NCBI RefSeq assembly: GCF_000312565.1
Contig: NZ_CALW02000031.1
Span: 186,001-250,000, forward strand
Direction of reading: 5' to 3'
DNA: 64,000 nt
Source of the DNA: Bartonella rattaustraliani AUST/NH4
GTDB taxonomy: Bacteria; Pseudomonadota; Alphaproteobacteria; Rhizobiales; Rhizobiaceae
Below, piece by piece: positions 58,534 through 64,000 of the stretch (within the stretch, counting starts at the first letter, position 1; each line of letters opens with the position of its first letter). Under the pieces are notes generated by a model. It saw only the letters and a program-made list of their open reading frames with translations. It had not been told where the DNA came from and did not search any database. The translations under genes were made by a program, and so were the position numbers.

Positions 58534-59676
58534 TTGCAATGCATGTCTTGTCATGTGCACAAAGTGGCCGTGAGGCAGCTGCGATTAGCGCATTATCGTA
58601 ATTACCCTTCTTTTAATATTCATTTTTCAGGTCAGCATGTGGTTTTTACAGGCTATAACGGTGCGGGTAAAACGAACCTTTTAGAAGCATTGTCTTTTCT
58701 TTCACCTGGTCGTGGTTTACGGCGTGCAGCGTATTCTGATGTCAGTTTTGCGAAGGGTGAAGGTGAAGGGTTTGTGGTTTTTGCGCATCTTGAATGTGCT
58801 CTTTATGGTGAAGTGGATATTGGTACAGCTTTGGATGTGAATGATAAGAGCCGGAAAGTCCATATTAATGGCGTAAATGAGACAAGTGATTGTCTAACAG
58901 ACTACTGTCATATGAGCGTGTTGACTCCTGCTATGGATGGACTTTTTCTTGGTTCTTCACTTGAACGCCGTCGTTTTTTGGATCGTATGGTTTTAGCGAT
59001 AGATTCTTTACATGGTCGCCGTATAGCAGATTATGAGAAAGCTATGCGTGCGCGGAATCGTTTATTTTTAGATGGAAATGACGATCGCGTTTGGTTTAGC
59101 GCTTTAGAAAAGCAAATGGCAGAGCTCGCAACGGCCATTGCTGCGGCGCGTATTGAGGTTGTTCGGCTTTTAAATGATATGTTTGCACAAATGCCACCAC
59201 AGATACTTTTCCCACGGGCTTTTTTGCAAATTGATGGTTTTTTAGAAATGGCTCTGCGTAAATTATCAGCGGTTGAGGTTGAAGAGCAATTTTATGATTT
59301 GTTGCGTCATAACCGTGCAATAGATCGCGCTGCTGGGCGGACATTAGAAGGGCCGCATCGTACAGATTTGCAAGTTTTTTATGCTGATAAAAACATGTCA
59401 GCCGCCTCTTGTTCAACGGGTGAACAAAAAGCTCTTCTGACGGGTTTGGTTTTGTGTCATGCACGTTTAACAGGCATGATGTCGGAGAGGGCGCCCATTC
59501 TTCTTCTTGATGAAATGTCCGCACATCTCGATTCTCGTCGACGTTCTGCCTTATTTGATATTCTTGATGAGCTAGGTGGGCAAACATTTATGACAGGAAC
59601 AGATCCCATTTTATTTGATGCCTTAAAAGGACGAGCAGAGTTTTTTGAAATTAAGGATGGAACTTTAGTACAGTAA
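58534..59676 (+). CDS. recF: DNA replication and repair protein RecF
   Basis: A 380-residue SMC-like ATPase that helps load RecA at single-strand gaps. Walker A is GYNGAGKTN (about 40-48), the signature is in SCSTGEQKALLTGLVL, and Walker B is ILLLDEMSAHLDSRRR. ATGs at 58534 and 58543 are both possible; no strong ribosome site favours either, and coupling to dnaN is likely given the 11-bp gap. gyrB, which often follows, is not here. Confidence 0.95.
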   Translation: MQCMSCHVHKVAVRQLRLAHYRNYPSFNIHFSGQHVVFTGYNGAGKTNLLEALSFLSPGRGLRRAAYSDVSFAKGEGEGFVVFAHLECALYGEVDIGTALDVNDKSRKVHINGVNETSDCLTDYCHMSVLTPAMDGLFLGSSLERRRFLDRMVLAIDSLHGRRIADYEKAMRARNRLFLDGNDDRVWFSALEKQMAELATAIAAARIEVVRLLNDMFAQMPPQILFPRAFLQIDGFLEMALRKLSAVEVEEQFYDLLRHNRAIDRAAGRTLEGPHRTDLQVFYADKNMSAASCSTGEQKALLTGLVLCHARLTGMMSERAPILLLDEMSAHLDSRRRSALFDILDELGGQTFMTGTDPILFDALKGRAEFFEIKDGTLVQ

Positions 59677-59726
59677 AAAACGGCTCAATTTTTTATAATA
59701 TTATGGTCGAGACGAAGAGGTTTGCT

Positions 59727-60164
59727 ATGTCCGCAGTGATAACGGTTTTAAATGGTCCTAATTTGAATTTTCTTGGGAGACGTGAGCCAGAAATTTACGG
59801 AACTGAAACTCTAGAGGATATCGAAAAATTTTGCAAAGAATGGGCAACAAGAACTGGTGTAATGGTACATTTTCATCAAAGTAACTGTGAGGGTCAGTTG
59901 GTAGAATGGGTACAAACAGCGATTGGGATGAGCGCTGGATTGATCATCAATCCAGCAGCTTACAGTCATACATCTCTTGCTCTTCTTGATGCTTTAAAAA
60001 TGTTTTCAGGACCAAAAGTAGAGGTTCATTTGTCTAATATTCATCAACGTGAGGCTTTTCGTCATAATTCTTATACGTCAAGAGGTGTCGATGCGGTTAT
60101 TGCAGGTTGTGGGAGTGATGGATATTGGTTTGCGCTTGAATATATCGCTAAGAAGCTTAAATGA
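59727..60164 (+). CDS. aroQ: 3-dehydroquinate dehydratase, type II
   Basis: A 145-residue dodecameric enzyme, third step of the shikimate pathway. VLNGPNLNFLGRREPEIYG carries the catalytic arginine and tyrosine. The catalytic histidine is in INPAAYSHTSLALLDAL, and EVHLSNIHQREAFRHNSY completes the site. The frame opens at 59703, but the ATG at 59727 follows GAAGAGG at six bases and gives the family start MSAVITVLNGPN. Located after recF and before cyoA. Confidence 0.95.
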   Translation: MSAVITVLNGPNLNFLGRREPEIYGTETLEDIEKFCKEWATRTGVMVHFHQSNCEGQLVEWVQTAIGMSAGLIINPAAYSHTSLALLDALKMFSGPKVEVHLSNIHQREAFRHNSYTSRGVDAVIAGCGSDGYWFALEYIAKKLK

Positions 60165-60303
60165 AGCAGTGAGGGATCAAAAATTGTATAATATTAATAA
60201 GGATATTTGAATTTACTTGATAATTCTTCATTAAACAAATAAGCATGTGCTAGGGTTACGTTGTTTTTATGATAACTTCCGATATGCAGATGGGGCAGGT
60301 GGA

Positions 60304-61275
60304 ATGAGAAACCTTATTAAACAAATAGAAATGCTTGCGGTTTTAGGGATGTCCTTTCTTTTATCAGGTTGTAAGATCGATGTTCTTCAACCAGCGGGTT
60401 ATGTAGCACGCCAACAGCTTATTTTGATCGTTGTTTGTGTTGTTGTTATGCTTTGCGTTGTGATTCCCGTGATGGTGAGTGTCGTATTTTTAGCTATCAA
60501 ATATCGCGCCTCAAACAAGGCGGGGGAGTATTTACCAGAGTGGGGGCATTCAAATAAAATTGAAGCTTTTATGTGGGGTATTCCTATTGTTATTGTAGCG
60601 ATTTTAGGTGCATTGACAGCTTATTACACCTATCATCTTGAGCCTAAAAATCCGCTTCCCGTAGAAATTGTTGGTAATGAGAAGCCATTACAAATTGATG
60701 TTGTATCTACGGATTGGAAATGGCTCTTTATTTATCCCGAGTACGGGATTGCATCAATTAATGAAATTTACGTGCCTAAAGGGCGTCAGGTTTTATTACA
60801 AATCACATCGGAGAGTTCTCTTAATGCCTTTTGGGTGCCCAAATTGGGTACAGTTCTTTATGCTATGCCGCAGATGAATTCTAAATTGCATTTAGTAGCG
60901 GAAGAACAAGGAGTGTTCAAAGGAAGCTCAGCAAATTATAGTGGTGATGGTTTTGCAGGTATGCGGTTTCAGTGGCATTCTGTCTCTTCGCAAGATTTTG
61001 ACGACTGGGTTGCTAAAGCACGGGCTAATGGTCAAGTGCTTGATCGTGCGTCTTATCGTCAACTTTCTATTGCGCCTCGTATGGGTGATGTTGCTGCGAA
61101 AGAAAAAGATGCTGAAGTGCGTTATTTTGCACCTGTTGAGAAGCGGCTCTACTACCGAATTGTTAATCGATGTGTTGATGAAAATACGGTGTGTAATGAA
61201 GACTTAATGAAGCGTGCTGCGGCTCAGACACTTTGGGGTGCACTTTGTTCAGTTTTTGATCCTGGCATTATTTAA
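60304..61275 (+). CDS. cyoA: Cytochrome bo3 quinol oxidase subunit II
   Basis: A 323-residue lipoprotein subunit of the proton-pumping terminal quinol oxidase. The signal peptide ends in the lipobox LLSGC, with the lipidated cysteine at residue 23. Two membrane helices follow (about 40-65 and 85-110), then the periplasmic cupredoxin domain. The CuA ligands of cytochrome c oxidases are absent (NYSGDGFAGM at that place), as expected for a quinol oxidase. The frame opens at 60247; the ATG at 60304 restores the signal peptide. Confidence 0.95.
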   Translation: MRNLIKQIEMLAVLGMSFLLSGCKIDVLQPAGYVARQQLILIVVCVVVMLCVVIPVMVSVVFLAIKYRASNKAGEYLPEWGHSNKIEAFMWGIPIVIVAILGALTAYYTYHLEPKNPLPVEIVGNEKPLQIDVVSTDWKWLFIYPEYGIASINEIYVPKGRQVLLQITSESSLNAFWVPKLGTVLYAMPQMNSKLHLVAEEQGVFKGSSANYSGDGFAGMRFQWHSVSSQDFDDWVAKARANGQVLDRASYRQLSIAPRMGDVAAKEKDAEVRYFAPVEKRLYYRIVNRCVDENTVCNEDLMKRAAAQTLWGALCSVFDPGII

Positions 61276-61381
61276 AATTTATTTAAAATATTGCTAGTGT
61301 AATTTAAAATATCGATTAAGAAAGAGCCTTTTAAAAAGAGGATTTCTTTTAAACTCGAATTCATTTGGGATGGGTTAAGAA

Positions 61382-63400
61382 ATGTTTGGAAGACTTACAG
61401 ATCCTACGGCTGGTGCTTTTCATGCACTTGCACATGAACCGATCGTTTTATACACATGTATTGCGATTGTTTTGGGTGGTTTAATTGCTGTTATCGCTTT
61501 GACAGGGCTTGGATGGTGGGGGATTCTATGGCGAAATTGGATTACAACAGTTGACCATAAACGCATCGGCATTATGTATATCGTGCTTGGTATTATTATG
61601 CTTGTTCGTGGTTTTGCGGATGCGATTATGATGCGAACGCATCAGGCTTTAGCTCTTGGGAGTGAGACGTCAGGTTATTTACCCCCTGAGCATTTTGATC
61701 AGATTTTTTCGGCTCATGGCACCATTATGATTTTCTTTATGGCAACGCCGATTTTATTTGGTCTTTTCAATTATCTTATACCGCTTCAAATTGGTGCGCG
61801 TGATGTAGCCTTTCCTTTTGCGAATAATTTGGGATTTTGGATCACAGCGGCAGGGGCGATATTGATTAATATATCACTAGGTGTTGGTAATTTTGGTCGT
61901 GGTGGTTGGTTGATGTATCCACCTTTCACAGAGTTGCAAACGAGTCCAGATACAGGGGTCGATTATTACCTATGGTCACTTCAGCTTTCCGGTATTGCAA
62001 CGACGATGGGATCAATCAATTTTGTTGCGACCATTATTAAAATGCGCGCTCCTGGGATGACGATGATGAGAATGCCTGTTTTTTGTTGGAGTGCTTTTGT
62101 CAGTAATGTTCTTATTTTGGTTATTTATCCTGTTTTGGCTGTAGCGTTTGCGCTTTTGGCATGTGACCGTTATTTGCATATGAATTTCTTTACCAATATT
62201 GCTGGCGGAAATCCAATGGTGTGGATTAACTATGTATGGGTTTTTGGGCATCCTGAAGTTTATGTTTTGGTTGTTCCTGCTTTTGGGATTGTTTCTGAAG
62301 TTGTATCGACTTTTTCTTCAAAACGCCTTTTTGGTTATACTTCAATGGTATGGGCAATGTTGGTCATTTTGCTTCTTTCTCTGCTCGTTTGGGGACACCA
62401 TTTCTTTACGATGGGTGGAGGAGAGGCTGTAAACACTTTCTTCAGTATTGCGACAATGATCATTGCAATTCCAACGGGCGTAAAAGTCTTTAATTGGTTG
62501 CTGACTATGTATAAAGGTCGGATTCGTTTTGAGCCTCCAATGCTTTGGTGTATGGGGATGATCTTTACGTTCGTTGGTGGTGGATTAACAGGTGTTTTAT
62601 TGTCTATCGTGCCTGCTGATTGGCAGTTTCATAATTCGCTCTTTTTGATAGCCCATTTCCACCATACAATTATTGGAGGTGTTGTTTTTGCTTATTTAGC
62701 TGGACTCGCTTTTTGGTTTCCAAAAGTTTTTGGTTATAAACCGAATCGAATGCTGGGCATTGCCTCTTTTTGGTGCTGGTTCATTGGTTTCTATCTCGCT
62801 TTTTTTCCACTTTATGCGCTTGGCTTGATGGGTGCAACACGCCGTCTTCAACATTACATGGAACCTAGTTGGCAGCCAATGTTTATCATTGCTGCATTGG
62901 GGGCTTGTATCATTATGCTTGGTATTCTTTGTTTTGTACTACAAATTTTTTTGGCGATTTGGTACGGTATCAAACATAAGGGAAATTTACCGGTGACAGT
63001 AAATGATTCTTGGGGTGATGCGCGGACGCTTGAATGGTCTATCTCCTCCCCTCCTCCTTCTTATAATTTTGCAATAATTCCAGAGGTGCATTCTGATGAT
63101 GCTTATTGGAATATGAAGAAAGATGGTTATCAACGCCCTACCAGTGGCTTTACAAAAATTCATATGCCGTCAAATACGTCAGCAGGAATTATTGCAGGAT
63201 TCTTCTCGTTAGTTATCGGTTTTGCACTTGTCTGGCATATTTGGTGGTTGGTTGCGATTGGGCTTATTGGTTTTGTTGTAACAATAGTGCATCATTCACT
63301 AACAGGTGATCACCATGGTTACTATATTTCAGCAGAAGAAGTACAAAAAACCGAAGATGTTTTTACAGCTGTTCTTAAAGAACAAGGAGCGACAGTATGA
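61382..63400 (+). CDS. cyoB: Cytochrome bo3 quinol oxidase subunit I
   Basis: A 672-residue haem-copper catalytic subunit with about 15 membrane helices. A low-spin haem histidine is in FSAHGTIMIFF. CuB ligands are in FGHPEVYVLVVP (with the cross-linked tyrosine) and WGHHFFTMG. Further haem histidines are in IAHFHHTIIGG. It reduces oxygen to water and pumps protons. Length fits the CyoB family. It overlaps cyoC by 4 bp (ATGA). Confidence 0.97.
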   Translation: MFGRLTDPTAGAFHALAHEPIVLYTCIAIVLGGLIAVIALTGLGWWGILWRNWITTVDHKRIGIMYIVLGIIMLVRGFADAIMMRTHQALALGSETSGYLPPEHFDQIFSAHGTIMIFFMATPILFGLFNYLIPLQIGARDVAFPFANNLGFWITAAGAILINISLGVGNFGRGGWLMYPPFTELQTSPDTGVDYYLWSLQLSGIATTMGSINFVATIIKMRAPGMTMMRMPVFCWSAFVSNVLILVIYPVLAVAFALLACDRYLHMNFFTNIAGGNPMVWINYVWVFGHPEVYVLVVPAFGIVSEVVSTFSSKRLFGYTSMVWAMLVILLLSLLVWGHHFFTMGGGEAVNTFFSIATMIIAIPTGVKVFNWLLTMYKGRIRFEPPMLWCMGMIFTFVGGGLTGVLLSIVPADWQFHNSLFLIAHFHHTIIGGVVFAYLAGLAFWFPKVFGYKPNRMLGIASFWCWFIGFYLAFFPLYALGLMGATRRLQHYMEPSWQPMFIIAALGACIIMLGILCFVLQIFLAIWYGIKHKGNLPVTVNDSWGDARTLEWSISSPPPSYNFAIIPEVHSDDAYWNMKKDGYQRPTSGFTKIHMPSNTSAGIIAGFFSLVIGFALVWHIWWLVAIGLIGFVVTIVHHSLTGDHHGYYISAEEVQKTEDVFTAVLKEQGATV

Positions 63401-64000
63401 GTACGACAGCAATGAGTAATGCTTATGTTGATGAGCATCATCACGATAGTAGCTCAACGATGACATTTGGCTTTTGGGTCTATATTCTTTCGGATTTGAT
63501 TTTGTTCTCGACGCTTTTTTCAAGTTTTGCTGTTTTTTCTGCCTCTTATGGTGGAGGAAAAGCTGGCAACGCGTTTATTGATTTACATTTTGTCTTGGTT
63601 GAAACGGCTATTTTGTTGTTGTCATCGATTACTTACGGATTCGTAATGGTGCAAGTGCATAAAGGCAACATTGGTGGTGTGCGTTTATGGATAGTGATCA
63701 CTTTTGTATTGGGATGTTGCTTTATTGGAATGGAACTTTATGAGTTTCATGAACTTTTGGGTGAGGTATTCTATTACGATCCTAGTGCTTATGCTGGTAT
63801 TGATTCTGCAACGGGAGTACAGCTTTTTGGACGAGAAGTGCTTTCCGCTTATTGGTCAGCGTTTTTTGCTTTGGTTGGCACCCATGGTATCCATGTGAGT
63901 GTTGGTCTTCTTTGGATGGTTGTAATGTTTTTTCATCTGCGTCGTAGTGGTTTAGATCAGGATAATAAAACGCGTTTATCATGTCTTTCAATTTTTTGGC
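63397..64000 (+). CDS. cyoC: Cytochrome bo3 quinol oxidase subunit III (partial)
   Basis: Open from the ATG at 63397 to the window end, 201 codons. MSTTAMSNAYVDEHHHDSSS leads into FGFWVYILSDLILFSTLFSS, the first of five helices. HFVLVETAILLLSSITYGF, FIGMELYEFHELLGE and FFALVGTHGIHVSVGLLWM are family marks. Only the last helices lie outside. Translationally coupled to cyoB; cyoD is expected next. Confidence 0.95.
   Translation, partial: MSTTAMSNAYVDEHHHDSSSTMTFGFWVYILSDLILFSTLFSSFAVFSASYGGGKAGNAFIDLHFVLVETAILLLSSITYGFVMVQVHKGNIGGVRLWIVITFVLGCCFIGMELYEFHELLGEVFYYDPSAYAGIDSATGVQLFGREVLSAYWSAFFALVGTHGIHVSVGLLWMVVMFFHLRRSGLDQDNKTRLSCLSIFW

Overview
The window is a 64 kb piece of a low-GC alphaproteobacterial chromosome, most likely a Bartonella species. 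This rests on rhizobial-type gene content and order (hsp20-DUF1150, aroA-cmk-rpsA, rpsT-dnaA-dnaN-recF, ccmABCDG next to acnA, a 2857-residue cyclic beta-1,2-glucan synthase, GcrA, a TIGR02300 FYDLN protein, a class II EPSP synthase), on AT-rich codon use, and on many decayed P4-type integrase copies. The genus call is inference from the sequence alone; no database search was run.

Layout. 1-510: an integrase remnant cut by the left edge. 513-6514: small heat-shock protein, nth, and the translation block rpmI-rplT-pheS-pheT. 6802-10302: a tightly coupled sitABCD manganese/iron ABC importer behind a Fur/Mur-like palindrome, followed by a candidate sRNA and ybaN. 11.1-12.0 kb: a second integrase remnant. 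12.2-26.3 kb: a minus-strand block of pncB, cgs (ndvB/chvB), rpsA, cmk and aroA. 26.5-27.1 kb: the FYDLN protein and tRNA-Ala(GGC). 27.2-28.8 kb: three integrase remnants. 29.4-39.8 kb: ilvD, mutS, maeB, secB, fxsA, a Tim44-domain protein and an Smr protein. 39.8-45.6 kb: more integrase remnants around hslO. 45.7-51.5 kb: argD, gcrA and the ccm cytochrome c maturation operon. 51.8-64 kb: acnA, rpsT, dnaA, dnaN, recF, aroQ and the cyoABC quinol oxidase, with cyoC cut by the right edge.

Most of the window is conserved core metabolism and information processing. Functional links include metal supply (Sit), iron-responsive control of acnA/ccm (an Irr-type palindrome lies between the two divergent units), respiration (ccm, cyo), and cell-cycle control (gcrA, dnaA, many GANTC sites).

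The least ordinary content is a family of ten dispersed, decayed integrase loci. They share a better-preserved leader of about 170 bp that carries up to three GANTC (CcrM) sites. Six loci form three divergent pairs, and two loci share a 497-bp, about 99% identical inverted repeat bracketing 13 kb of core genes. I see no intact phage, insertion sequence, CRISPR array, toxin-antitoxin pair or secretion system, and no clear new multi-gene system.
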